A DNA stretch of 6,626 nucleotides from an uncultured Collinsella sp. (GCA_902478705.1 CABSMB010000077.1:1-6626), one strand, 5' to 3'. Counted from the first letter of the stretch, positions 1-6,377 are shown. Made by a program: numbers and translations. Notes: generated from the letters alone by a model not told the origin.

Positions 1-1327
1 TGGCAGCACCATCGGACTCGAGACCCAGCTCGGCGGCACGCTCGGCTTCCTGGTCGCAGAGCAGCTTATCGTATGCCTTCAAGAACGGCAGGGAGATGAT
101 AGCGTCCAGCAAGATGATGATCGCGACAAATACCAGGGCGATGAGCTGGAAGTTCGTGGTGATGAAAATGCCGATGGGGGCGGGGGTGGCCCAAGGCACC
201 ACGAAGGAGAAGCCGTTCATGCCCACGTTATCGATAAAGAACTTGGCAACGCTCACGTTGACGCAGCCGGCGGCAACAAAGGGGATGAGCATGTAGGGGT
301 TGAGGATCATGGGAGCGCCAAAGAGCAGCGGCTCGTTGACAGCGAAGGCAACAGGAACAATTGAGGCCTTACCGACGGCTTTGAGCTGCTTGGACTTCAT
401 GAAAAGGATCAGCAGAAGCGGCACGATAAACGTGGCGCCGGTGCCGCCGAACTCGCCCACGAGCGACATGTTGAAGGTGAGGGAGTGGGCGGGGTGGCCA
501 CCGGCCAGAAGAACCTGCAGGTTCTCGGCCTGGTTGGCAAGACGGATGGGATCGATGCCCGGCTGGACAATCGAGGGGCCGTGGACGCCGATAAACCAGA
601 AGAACGCGGTGGCGGCCTGGATAAGGATAAGGCCAGGATAGGTTTCTGCAGCGGTAAAGAGCGGGGAGAGCAGTTTGATAAGCAGCTCGGAGAACGGAAC
701 GCCCATGAGGTTGCGCACGACGACATCGATGATGCCGCAGATGATGACGGCGCCGCCAAAGGGGATGATGTCGCGGACGTTCTGAGCGATGGCGCCCGGG
801 ACCTCCTTGGGCAGCTTAATGGTCAGATCGCGCGAGACACAGAATTTGTAGACCCACACGGTGATGAACGCGGCGATATAGGCCGAGAACAGACCGCGCG
901 TGCCCATGCTGGTGCAATCGAAGACCGAAAGTTCGGAGCCGTTGAACTTGGTGGTGAACTGCGTGACTGCGAGCAGCAGCATGCTGCACTGGGCGGCCAC
1001 CATGGTGGAACCGTCGTTGAGCACTTTGCCGGCGGGCATACGACGGTTCATGGATGCCGTGAAGTTCTTGGCAGTGGTGCCGGCAACCATGATGCCCATG
1101 ACGCCCATGGTGAAGTTGTAGAGCTTGTTGCACCAGTCGATGAGCGGCTGGGGCAGCGTGATGCCGACTACGCCGGGAAGGGTGGCAATGAGCAGAAAGA
1201 TCGAAGAGGTGAGGACAATGGGCATGCACCCAAGGAATCCGTCCTTGATGGCCTGGAGGTATATGTTCCTCGAGATCTTCTCAAAGAACGGCTGATGCTT
1301 TTCGAGCATTTTTACGATGGCGTCCAT
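1..1327 (-). CDS. Lactose/cellobiose-family PTS permease EIIC (3' part beyond window)
   Basis: Membrane component of a sugar phosphotransferase system, carrying a sugar across the inner membrane for phosphorylation by a partner EIIB. Translating the minus strand from the ATG at 1327 gives 442 open codons running off the left edge. The start is supported by AAAGGAG 4 nt upstream (1338-1332). The N-terminus (HQPFFEKISRNIYLQAIKDG, residues 11-30) is typical of LacE-type EIIC. Family motifs are IGVHGPSIV (246-254), GGTGAT (294-299) and NEPLLFGAP (331-339), with repeated hydrophobic helices between them, the last about 393-415. Residues 419-442 are polar (AYDKLLCDQEAERAAELG) and resemble the start of the EIIC-EIIB linker in the lacE of this window, so a fused EIIB may follow outside. 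It is paralogous to that gene and divergent from the LacI-family gene. The family is secure. The substrate is not known; a beta-galactoside or beta-glucoside is likely. Confidence 0.93.
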   Translation of the reverse strand, partial: MDAIVKMLEKHQPFFEKISRNIYLQAIKDGFLGCMPIVLTSSIFLLIATLPGVVGITLPQPLIDWCNKLYNFTMGVMGIMVAGTTAKNFTASMNRRMPAGKVLNDGSTMVAAQCSMLLLAVTQFTTKFNGSELSVFDCTSMGTRGLFSAYIAAFITVWVYKFCVSRDLTIKLPKEVPGAIAQNVRDIIPFGGAVIICGIIDVVVRNLMGVPFSELLIKLLSPLFTAAETYPGLILIQAATAFFWFIGVHGPSIVQPGIDPIRLANQAENLQVLLAGGHPAHSLTFNMSLVGEFGGTGATFIVPLLLILFMKSKQLKAVGKASIVPVAFAVNEPLLFGAPMILNPYMLIPFVAAGCVNVSVAKFFIDNVGMNGFSFVVPWATPAPIGIFITTNFQLIALVFVAIIILLDAIISLPFLKAYDKLLCDQEAERAAELGLESDGAA

Positions 1328-1403
1328 AGAGCTCCTTTACTACTTGATGCGCGATGCATGTGGATGGAACTGGTCGTCGATGGATGGTCAGGACTGCCCG
1401 GAA

Positions 1404-1424
1404 GCCTTCCTGCTTAAGGAAGGC
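1404..1424. repeat. Small inverted repeat in the EIIC leader
   Basis: Eight paired bases, GCCTTCCT (1404-1411) with its complement AGGAAGGC (1417-1424), enclose a 5-nt loop GCTTA. It lies 5 bp from the palindromic operator and about 80 nt upstream of the EIIC start. If EIIC transcription starts within or beyond the operator, the hairpin is in its 5' untranslated leader. No T-run follows on the minus strand, so it does not look like an intrinsic terminator. It could be an mRNA-stabilising structure or a separate protein site. Confidence 0.5.
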
Positions 1425-1428
1425 ATTG

Positions 1429-1452
1429 CGAAATGACAACGTTGTCATTTCG
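1429..1452. promoter_or_regulatory. Perfect 24-bp palindromic operator O1
   Basis: The two 12-bp halves CGAAATGACAAC and GTTGTCATTTCG are exact reverse complements around a central CG. A symmetric site with a central CG is the classic form bound by LacI-family dimers, whose hinge leucines insert at the central step. It lies between the divergent EIIC and LacI-family genes. Its core AAATGACAACGTTGTCATTT is closely matched at 6295-6314 and 6415-6434, upstream of lacE. Binding by the adjacent LacI-family protein is inferred. Confidence 0.82.
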
Positions 1453-1453
1453 T

Positions 1454-1474
1454 TAATGACAACGTAAGACATTT
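1454..1474. promoter_or_regulatory. Secondary operator-like site O1b
   Basis: TAATGACAACGTAAGACATTT repeats the left half of O1 (AATGACAACGT) and ends in the same CATTT, but the right half is one base longer and degenerate. Its centre is 23 bp from that of O1, about two helical turns, so two dimers could bind the same face cooperatively. It is weaker evidence than O1 because only one half is well conserved. Confidence 0.5.
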
Positions 1475-1520
1475 TTGGAAGAGCAACAAGGATATACGGG
1501 TGAGTGGTCGATATTGTCCG

Positions 1521-1532
1521 GTAAACGGTTGA
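1521..1532. promoter_or_regulatory. Second motif GTAAACGGTTGA, near the LacI-family start
   Basis: This 12-mer differs at one base from GTAAACGTTTGA at 6378-6389 in the lacE upstream region. The core TAAACG(G/T)TT resembles generic LacI/GalR-family and CcpA-type sites (AAACGTTT-like), and is different from the AAATGnCAACGTT operators. It could be the site of a second, possibly global, regulator, or one used for autoregulation. Two occurrences of a short motif are weak evidence. Confidence 0.35.
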
Positions 1533-1611
1533 TTTATCAGTCAGGCAGGTAGTGTATGCTAGAACGCAAAAAGCAAGCGATGCAAAACCGACTGGAGAAG
1601 CAGTGGCAACG

Positions 1612-2613
1612 ATGGACAAGAAAAACGTCTCGATGAACGATGTGGCGATTGCCGCGGGTGTTTCTCTAAAGACGGTTTCGCGTGTGATCAACGAGCCCGA
1701 TAGCGTGCGAGAGTCGACACGCGATAAGGTCCATTCCGCAATGGAGGCACTCGGGTTTCGAGCCAACTTTGCCGCGCGTTCGCTCAAGTTGGGCCGTTAC
1801 GGGTGCATCGGCGTCGTGCTGTTCCACTTGTCGGGCGGTGCCGTGGACATGATTGACGGTATCGCCGATGCCGCCGAAGAACGCGGCTTTGCGCTCACGA
1901 TGATTAAGAAGCGCGCAGGGGAGAAGATGACCCTTGCCGATGCGGCGCGCAGGATGTCGCAGCTGCCTGTTGATGGCATGATCTTCAACCTGCGTCAGAT
2001 GGTCGATGACTTTGATACCTTTGAGGCGCCGAAAGACCTCAAGACGGTGATTATCACACCGATGGAACATCCTACCTGCTCCACCGTCAGTGACGACCAA
2101 GAGGGCGGCGCGCGCATGGCGTGCGAGTACTTCTTGGATTATGGTCACAAGAACGTGTATTTCGTTTCGGGTAAGAAAGAGTCGCTGTCGAGCCAGTGCC
2201 GTATGAAAGGTTGGCGTGCGGCACTCGAGGCGCGTGGCATTGAGCCGCCCGAGCCTCTGCAAGGCGATTGGAATGCGGATAGTGGCTACGCCGCGGGCCT
2301 TGTGCTTGCCGATAAGCCCGATTGCACGGCGGTCCTCGCTGCTAACGACTGCATGGCAAACGGCGTGATGATGGCTCTACGCGACAAAGGGCTTAGCGTG
2401 CCCGACGACGTGTCCGTGATCGGTTTCGACGATGAGCTTTACAAGACGATTCCCAACTCGATTCTGACGTCGGTGAAGTTTCGCCACCGCGAGCTGGGCA
2501 TCCGTGCGCTTAACGAGGTCGTCGCGGGTCTGGAAGCCCCGAGCTCCAGAAGCCGTACGCTCGTCTCGGGCGTGTTGATCGAGCGCGCGAGCGTGCGGGA
2601 TCTGCGGGCGTAG
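1612..2613 (+). CDS. LacI-family transcriptional repressor
   Basis: Sugar-responsive DNA-binding regulator, 333 aa from the chosen ATG, the usual family length. The N-terminal helix-turn-helix is MNDVAIAAGVSLKTVSRVIN (residues 8-27). The hinge AARSL (54-58) supplies the leucine that normally inserts into the operator centre. The rest is a periplasmic-binding-protein-like sensor: DDQEGGARMA (161-170), Arg197 in QCRMKGW at the place of a ligand-binding Arg in LacI, AANDCMANG (243-251) and GFDDELY (281-287). An in-frame GTG at 1552 would add 20 residues. The ATG at 1612 is preferred because it has GGAGAAG at 1594-1600 and puts the helix-turn-helix at the usual distance from the N-terminus. It diverges from the EIIC gene and converges on lacG. 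It probably binds the palindromes at 1429-1452, 6293-6316 and 6415-6434 and responds to a sugar or sugar phosphate. The ligand is not deducible. Confidence 0.94.
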   Translation: MDKKNVSMNDVAIAAGVSLKTVSRVINEPDSVRESTRDKVHSAMEALGFRANFAARSLKLGRYGCIGVVLFHLSGGAVDMIDGIADAAEERGFALTMIKKRAGEKMTLADAARRMSQLPVDGMIFNLRQMVDDFDTFEAPKDLKTVIITPMEHPTCSTVSDDQEGGARMACEYFLDYGHKNVYFVSGKKESLSSQCRMKGWRAALEARGIEPPEPLQGDWNADSGYAAGLVLADKPDCTAVLAANDCMANGVMMALRDKGLSVPDDVSVIGFDDELYKTIPNSILTSVKFRHRELGIRALNEVVAGLEAPSSRSRTLVSGVLIERASVRDLRA

Positions 2614-2630
2614 ACGTGCTCGGCTCGTTC

Positions 2631-2692
2631 ATCTCAATCTGTAACAGCTAGGACCCAAAAACTCGACTAGCTGTTACAGATTGAGATTTTGT
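2631..2692 (+). terminator. Hairpin 1: 21-bp perfect stem, likely terminator of the LacI-family gene
   Basis: The arms at 2631-2651 and 2667-2687 are exact reverse complements over 21 bp, with a 15-nt loop GACCCAAAAACTCGA. The stem starts 17 nt after the repressor stop codon and is followed by TTTTGT on the plus strand, so it can act as a rho-independent terminator. The stem is A/T-rich and longer than most terminators, the T-run is short, and a second copy follows, so termination may not be its only or original role. Confidence 0.6.
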
Positions 2693-2771
2693 CTACCCAG
2701 TCATCATCTTTGTCTTGATCTGTAACAGTTAGACGGCCAAAAGCGAGTTAGATGTTACAGATCGAGACAAA
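2631..2771. repeat. Tandem pair of related palindromic hairpin elements
   Basis: Two hairpins are 81 bp apart centre to centre. Hairpin 1 has arms 2631-2651/2667-2687. Hairpin 2 has arms 2709-2727/2753-2771, 19 bp with one T-G wobble (2716 with 2764). Both carry ATCTGTAACAG in the left arm (2637-2647 and 2718-2728), TGTTACAGAT in the right arm, (C/T)TAG or TTAG steps nearer the loop, and a 15-nt loop including CCAAAA (2655-2660 and 2737-2742). The conserved stem and loop show that these are copies of one unit. Hairpin 2 lacks a T-run on either strand, so it is not a simple terminator. No transposase is nearby. It may be a REP- or MITE-like dispersed palindrome or a structured RNA. Confidence 0.8.
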
Positions 2772-2791
2772 CGAACGCGGCCCAGCCCGTC

Positions 2792-2856
2792 CAAAAACAA
2801 AAACGGCGGATACGACCAAGGATGCTGAGGCATCCACCGGGAAGGTCGTATCCGCC
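2792..2856 (-). terminator. Forked intrinsic terminator of the lacE-lacG operon
   Basis: GGCGGATACGACC (2805-2817) and GGTCGTATCCGCC (2844-2856) form a perfect 13-bp stem. The enclosed 26 nt contain a second perfect stem, GGATGC (2820-2825) with GCATCC (2830-2835) around a 4-nt loop, giving a stacked or cruciform shape. On the minus strand the stem is followed by GTTTTTGTTTTTGG, a good U-tract. It lies 93 nt past the lacG stop codon, the right place to end the operon transcript. Confidence 0.88.
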
Positions 2857-2948
2857 ACACGGAAAGAGGTGCATGGACGCAGCGCCCATGCGATCGGGAA
2901 TGGTAAGGTGCACGGCAGCGTGATGGTCACGGCGGCCGATGGCGTTAA

Positions 2949-4388
2949 CTAGTCCAGACGACGGGTCTGCGCCACGTGCTTATACCAGTATGCGCTTGCC
3001 TTGGGCGTGCGCTTCTGGGTTTCAAAGTCAACGTAGAAGAAGCCGTAACGCTTGTTGTAGCCATTGGTCCAGGAGAACTGATCCTGCAGGCTCCACAGGA
3101 AGTAGCCGCCCACGTTGACGCCCACCTCCATGGCTTTGAGCAACCAGCGCAGGTGCTGCTCGATGTAGTCGATGCGCGGCTGGTCGTCCACAAAACCGTC
3201 CTTGTAGGGGTCCTTGTAGCCCATGCCGTTCTCGGTGATGAAAATCTGCTTGTAGTTGGGGTAGCGCTGCTTAATGTAGACGAGCAGATCGAACAGGCCC
3301 TCGGGATAGATGATCCAGTCCCAGTCGGTGGTGGGGATGCCAGGCTTGTTCACATGCTCGCCAATACCCTTAACGCGCCAGCGGCCAGTGCCCTTCTCGC
3401 CCGTACCGTTGTGGTGCAGGTCGTTCTCGCCGTCGTAAGCCTTCAAGAAGCGGCACTGGTAGTTGTTAACGCCCAGGTAGTCGTTGTAGAGCGCGGCCTC
3501 GCGCATAATCTTGAGGTCCTCGTCCAGGATCTCGATGGTGCCGCCCGAGACGGCAGCCAGGCGGTTGGCGCACTCGAGGGTGTCGGGCGCATAGTCGCCG
3601 CGGAAGGTGGCGTCGAGCAAGAACTGGTTTTGCAGCACGTGCTCGTTGTTGGCGGCCTTGATGTCGGCGGGGTCGTTCTCGTTGAGCGGGTACTTGAACT
3701 CCAACGACTGAATGACGCCGATCTTGCCCTTAAAACCGCCGTTGTGGAAGGCCAGCACGGCCTTGGCGTGGGCGAGCATCATGTTGTGCTCGCACTGGAA
3801 GGCCTCGGCAAGATGTGCCTTGACGCCACCGGGGAAGGTGCCCTCGATGTAGGTGTTGGAGGCGTCGGCCCAGATCTCGTTAAAGGTGAACCAGTAGGTC
3901 ACCTGGTCGGCGTACTCCTTAAAGCAGAAGGTGGCAAAGTCCACAAAGGCGTCGATGGTCTCGCGGTTGAGGAAGTCGCCCTTCTCAAAGAGGGGAAGCG
4001 GCGTGTCAAAGTGATGCAGCGTGACAAACGGCTCAACGTGGTGCTTATGGCACTCGGCGAAGAGGTCGTGGTAGAACTGCACGCCCTCGGGGTTGATCTC
4101 GCCGGTGCCGTTGGGGAAGATTCGGCTCCAGGCGATGGAGAGGCGAATGCCGTTGATGCCGAACTCCTCGCACAGCTCCAGATCGAGGGGGTACTGGTTG
4201 TAGAAGTCCGAAGCGGGATCGGGGGAGAAGCGCCCCTGGGCCTCCAGGAAGTCGTCCCAGGCGACTTTGCCCTTACCGTGAGTGCGGGTCTCGCCCTCTA
4301 CCTGGTAGGCAGCAGTGGCGCCGCCAAAGACAAAGTCCTCGGGAAACTGCGCGGGCGGGTTGGTGACGCTAGCAGGGTTAACGGACAT
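2949..4388 (-). CDS. lacG: 6-phospho-beta-galactosidase, GH1
   Basis: Cytoplasmic glycosidase that hydrolyses phosphorylated beta-galactosides from the lactose PTS, for example lactose-6-phosphate to galactose-6-phosphate and glucose. The 479-aa protein is a full (beta/alpha)8 GH1 domain: FPEDFVFGGATAAYQVEG near the N-terminus, acid/base Glu171 in TFNEI, nucleophile Glu386 in ITENGMGY, and DWDWIIYPEGL (355-365). Substrate choice rests on Ser439, Trp440, Lys446 and Tyr448 in FSWTNGYNKRYGFF. In LacG the equivalent Ser, Lys and Tyr bind the 6-phosphate and the Trp favours galactose over glucose, so 6-phospho-beta-galactosidase is preferred over 6-phospho-beta-glucosidase. The N-terminus is about ten residues longer than my memory of Lactococcus LacG. 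The ribosome site is weak (GGAT, about 9-11 nt upstream). The gene follows lacE by 70 nt, with a hairpin between them, and ends at a strong terminator. The real substrate could be another beta-galactoside. Confidence 0.94.
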   Translation of the reverse strand: MSVNPASVTNPPAQFPEDFVFGGATAAYQVEGETRTHGKGKVAWDDFLEAQGRFSPDPASDFYNQYPLDLELCEEFGINGIRLSIAWSRIFPNGTGEINPEGVQFYHDLFAECHKHHVEPFVTLHHFDTPLPLFEKGDFLNRETIDAFVDFATFCFKEYADQVTYWFTFNEIWADASNTYIEGTFPGGVKAHLAEAFQCEHNMMLAHAKAVLAFHNGGFKGKIGVIQSLEFKYPLNENDPADIKAANNEHVLQNQFLLDATFRGDYAPDTLECANRLAAVSGGTIEILDEDLKIMREAALYNDYLGVNNYQCRFLKAYDGENDLHHNGTGEKGTGRWRVKGIGEHVNKPGIPTTDWDWIIYPEGLFDLLVYIKQRYPNYKQIFITENGMGYKDPYKDGFVDDQPRIDYIEQHLRWLLKAMEVGVNVGGYFLWSLQDQFSWTNGYNKRYGFFYVDFETQKRTPKASAYWYKHVAQTRRLD

Positions 4389-4416
4389 GATGAAATATCC
4401 AATCGTCTAAATCGAA

Positions 4417-4448
4417 GGGCCAGCCGGTCTTGGATGGTCGGCTGGCCC
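4417..4448 (-). promoter_or_regulatory. Intercistronic hairpin between lacE and lacG
   Basis: GGGCCAGCCG (4417-4426) and CGGCTGGCCC (4439-4448) form a perfect GC-rich 10-bp stem with a 12-nt loop. It begins 10 nt after the lacE stop codon in the transcript. The minus-strand sequence after it is CTTCGATTTAG, a poor U-tract, so it is more likely a partial terminator or a processing/stabilising structure that sets lacE above lacG levels than a full stop. Confidence 0.7.
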
Positions 4449-4458
4449 TGGGCGTTAC

Positions 4459-6234
4459 TTACTTCGAAAGTTGTTCGGAGACGAAGGCGAGAGACTTATC
4501 GCCGTTCTGGGAGAGCTCGATGTATTGCTTGCCGCGGCAGGCGACGCACTTGTTGCCCACGCGCTCGCAGTCTTTCTGCAGGTCGGCCAGGTAGCTGGCA
4601 GCCTGTGGGGCCAGGACGACCAGATCAAAGTCGGGGAGCATGTCGACGTGGTTGCCATAGGCCTCGGCAGCGGTCTCAAGATTGATGCCGCGCTCCTTGG
4701 CGGCCTTGGCCAGCGCGTTAGCGAGCAGGCCCGAGGTACCGCCACCCTGGCAGAGAACGAGCACGCGCTTGCCGTTGAGGTCGCTGGTGGTCGTTGCCCC
4801 GGCAGCGGGTGCTGCGGTAGCGGCGGGGGCGTCGGCCTTCACGGCATCGGCAGCAGCGCCGGCGGCAACGCTCTTGGCATCAGCCTTGCCCTGGAAGGCA
4901 TCGTTGAGCTTGGCGGCCTTCTCGGCGTTCTTGGCGGCGAGCTCCTCCTGGGAAATCTCGGCCTCCTCGGCGCACTTCTGGGCGTCATAGGCACGGAAGA
5001 ACGGGTAGTACAGCGCAAAGTCGACGACCAGGATGATGGCGAGCATCACAAAGGCGAGCGGCTGGAAGCCCAGGCCCATGATGGTACCGATGGGGCCGGG
5101 GACGGTCCAAGGCAGGGTGTACATAAAGCCGTTCATGCCCAAGAAGTCGATAAAGATCTTGAGGATCCAGATGTTGGCGATCGGGGCAAAGACAAACGGG
5201 ACAAAGAAGACGGGGTTGAGCACGATGGGCGCGGCGAACAGCAACGGCTCGTTGACGGCAAAGCAGACCGGGACGATGGCAGCCTTACCGACGGCGCGCA
5301 TCTCCTGAGACTTGGCCAGGAAGCAGAACATAAAGACCAGGACGAGCGTGGCGCCGGTGCCGCCCATGCAGACGACGAAGTACTGGGCACCCTGGGTCAG
5401 GACAGCGGAAGCGTGCTGGCCAGCCTGGAACGCAGCCAGGTTGTCGGTCATGTTGGCAACGAGGGCGGCGGCGATGGCGGGCTCGACGATCGAGGGGCCG
5501 TGGACGCCGACGAACCAGAACAGGCTCATGGCGCCATAGATCACAGCGAGGCCGATGTAGCCGTCGGCAGCGGTGAACAGGGGCTGGAACACCTGGATGA
5601 CGCCCTGGGCAAAGCAGAAGCCAAAAGCAGCGCGGAAGACGATGTCAAACACCCAAAAGACGGTGATGCAGACGGAGAAGGGGATGATGTCCTTAAAGGT
5701 CTGCGAAATGTTGGGCGGAACCTGCTCGGGCATCTTGACGGTGATGTTGCGCTTAATGAAGAACTTGTAGATGATGCCGGTCACAAACGCAGCGATGAAG
5801 GCGGTCAGCAGGCCCTTGGAACCAAGGTAAGTGGTGTTGAAGCCGCTGGCAGCGTCCGTGGCGATCGTGTCGCTCGAAAGGAGCAAGAAGCCGATGATGG
5901 CCGCGCACATGCACGAGATAAAGTTGATCTGGTTGTTCTTGGGCAGGTCGCGGTTCTGAGCGTCGGCGAAGTGCTTGGCCGTGGTGGCGGCGCAGGCGAT
6001 GGCCAGGATGCCCATGGAGTAGTTGTAGCACTTCCACAGGGCGTTGTTGATGTCATCAGGCCAGTAGAAACCCCAGATGTTGGGGACCGAGGCTACCAGG
6101 CAGAAGATGGACGAGAAGATGATGATGGGGATGACGGAGATAAAGCCGTCGCGGATCGCCTTGAGGTACTTGTTGCGGGCGATCGCGTTGAAAAAGGGCT
6201 GGCCTTTTTCAATGGTGGCGATGAGTTGCTCCAT
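4459..6234 (-). CDS. lacE: Lactose-type PTS permease EIICB (fused EIIC-EIIB)
   Basis: Inner-membrane transporter that imports a beta-galactoside, probably lactose, and phosphorylates it at C6. The 591-aa protein has an EIIC domain at about 1-420 with GQPFFNAIARNKYLKAIRDG (11-30), VGVHGPSIVEP (242-252), GGTGAT (291-296) and VNEPLLFAAP (327-336). A flexible Ala-rich linker follows (about 420-486). The EIIB domain (about 488-591) has phospho-accepting Cys495 in VLVLCQGGGTSGLLANAL and MLPDFDLVVLAPQ further on, both very like LacE. IICB domain order and length fit the lactose permease. The ATG at 6234 has AGGAG six nt upstream (6245-6241). It is the first gene of an operon with lacG. It needs a lactose-family EIIA (LacF type), absent from this window and therefore encoded elsewhere. 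Regulation by the LacI-family protein is inferred from palindromes at 6293-6316 and 6415-6434. Close relatives use cellobiose, but the lacG partner favours a galactoside. Confidence 0.94.
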   Translation of the reverse strand: MEQLIATIEKGQPFFNAIARNKYLKAIRDGFISVIPIIIFSSIFCLVASVPNIWGFYWPDDINNALWKCYNYSMGILAIACAATTAKHFADAQNRDLPKNNQINFISCMCAAIIGFLLLSSDTIATDAASGFNTTYLGSKGLLTAFIAAFVTGIIYKFFIKRNITVKMPEQVPPNISQTFKDIIPFSVCITVFWVFDIVFRAAFGFCFAQGVIQVFQPLFTAADGYIGLAVIYGAMSLFWFVGVHGPSIVEPAIAAALVANMTDNLAAFQAGQHASAVLTQGAQYFVVCMGGTGATLVLVFMFCFLAKSQEMRAVGKAAIVPVCFAVNEPLLFAAPIVLNPVFFVPFVFAPIANIWILKIFIDFLGMNGFMYTLPWTVPGPIGTIMGLGFQPLAFVMLAIILVVDFALYYPFFRAYDAQKCAEEAEISQEELAAKNAEKAAKLNDAFQGKADAKSVAAGAAADAVKADAPAATAAPAAGATTTSDLNGKRVLVLCQGGGTSGLLANALAKAAKERGINLETAAEAYGNHVDMLPDFDLVVLAPQAASYLADLQKDCERVGNKCVACRGKQYIELSQNGDKSLAFVSEQLSK

Positions 6235-6267
6235 GCAATGCTCCTAAGAGTCGGTGGGTTAGCAACG

Positions 6268-6295
6268 ATGGTAGCTTTTGGCGTTCGGTTGCCAA
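6268..6295 (-). promoter_or_regulatory. Candidate lacE promoter
   Basis: On the minus strand TTGGCA (6295-6290, five of six to the -35 consensus) is followed after 16 nt by TACCAT (6273-6268, four of six to the -10). A transcript would start near 6260 and have a leader of about 26 nt containing the AGGAG ribosome site. The -35 hexamer overlaps the edge of the palindrome at 6293-6316, so repressor binding there would block polymerase. The A/T-rich stretch 6311-6329 just upstream could help as an UP-like element. This is a consensus match only. Confidence 0.4.
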
Positions 6296-6316
6296 AATGT
6301 TGACGTTGCCATTTTG
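6293..6316. promoter_or_regulatory. Operator O2 at the lacE promoter
   Basis: The core AAATGTTGACGTTGCCATTT (6295-6314), flanked by CA and TG that keep the symmetry, is an imperfect palindrome around a central CG. Read on the minus strand it is AAATGGCAACGTCAACATTT, which matches O1 at AAATG, CAACGT and CATTT. Three positions per half break the symmetry (TTG against GCA). It abuts the candidate -35 of lacE, a usual place for a LacI-type repressor. Confidence 0.72.
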
Positions 6317-6322
6317 CGACAC

Positions 6323-6363
6323 AAAAAAAGACGCGAACCGGTGGTTCCTGTGCCTGCGAACCG
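6323..6363 (-). promoter_or_regulatory. Competing short hairpins before a T-run
   Basis: On the minus strand CGGTTCGC occurs twice (6363-6356 and 6340-6333) on either side of GGAACC (6348-6343). GAACC can pair with GGTTC of the first copy (10-nt loop) or of the second copy (3-nt loop). Seven Ts (6329-6323) follow after 5 nt. The arrangement recalls mutually exclusive anti-terminator and terminator stems, but the stems are only 5 bp. It is relevant to lacE only if transcription starts upstream of 6363. Confidence 0.22.
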
Positions 6364-6377
6364 TCGATTCCTTATGC

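Larger units (their letters stand above)
2614..2948. other. Convergent intergenic region (LacI-family gene / lacG)
   Basis: 335 bases without a credible gene. From left to right it holds two related long hairpins (2631-2687 and 2709-2771), the forked lacG terminator (2792-2856), and about 90 nt (2857-2948) that would be the 3' untranslated part of the lacG transcript. That last part shows only a short inverted repeat, GCATGG (2871-2876) with CCATGC (2886-2891). Short open frames here (for example 2752-2952 plus, 2748-2930 minus) run through the hairpins and have no family resemblance. Confidence 0.8.

Noticed and set aside
485..1417. 310-codon open frame on the plus strand antisense to EIIC
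   Set aside because: The opposite strand encodes a clear EIIC over the same bases, and the product is an Asp/Gly/His-rich shadow.
1484..1520. Promoters for EIIC (minus CGGACA 1520-1515 with TATATC 1496-1491) and the LacI-family gene (plus TATACG 1493-1498)
   Set aside because: The hexamer matches are weak or lack a well-spaced -35, so I could not choose between alternatives.
1666..2262. 198-codon open frame on the minus strand inside the LacI-family gene
   Set aside because: Antisense shadow of a complete, well-conserved regulator.
2631..2771. CRISPR array or tRNA-like structure
   Set aside because: Only two units, each a palindrome with its own loop and no uniform spacer pattern. The arms do not fold as a cloverleaf.
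2976..4685. 569-codon open frame on the plus strand antisense to lacG
   Set aside because: Shadow of lacG with Val/Leu/Gly-rich sequence. It runs through the intercistronic hairpin into lacE and has no family motif.
4471..6303. 610-codon open frame on the plus strand antisense to lacE
   Set aside because: It mirrors lacE and its product is a low-complexity mix of Gly, Asp, Glu, Val and Leu with no domain. Long antisense frames are expected opposite strongly GC-biased codons.
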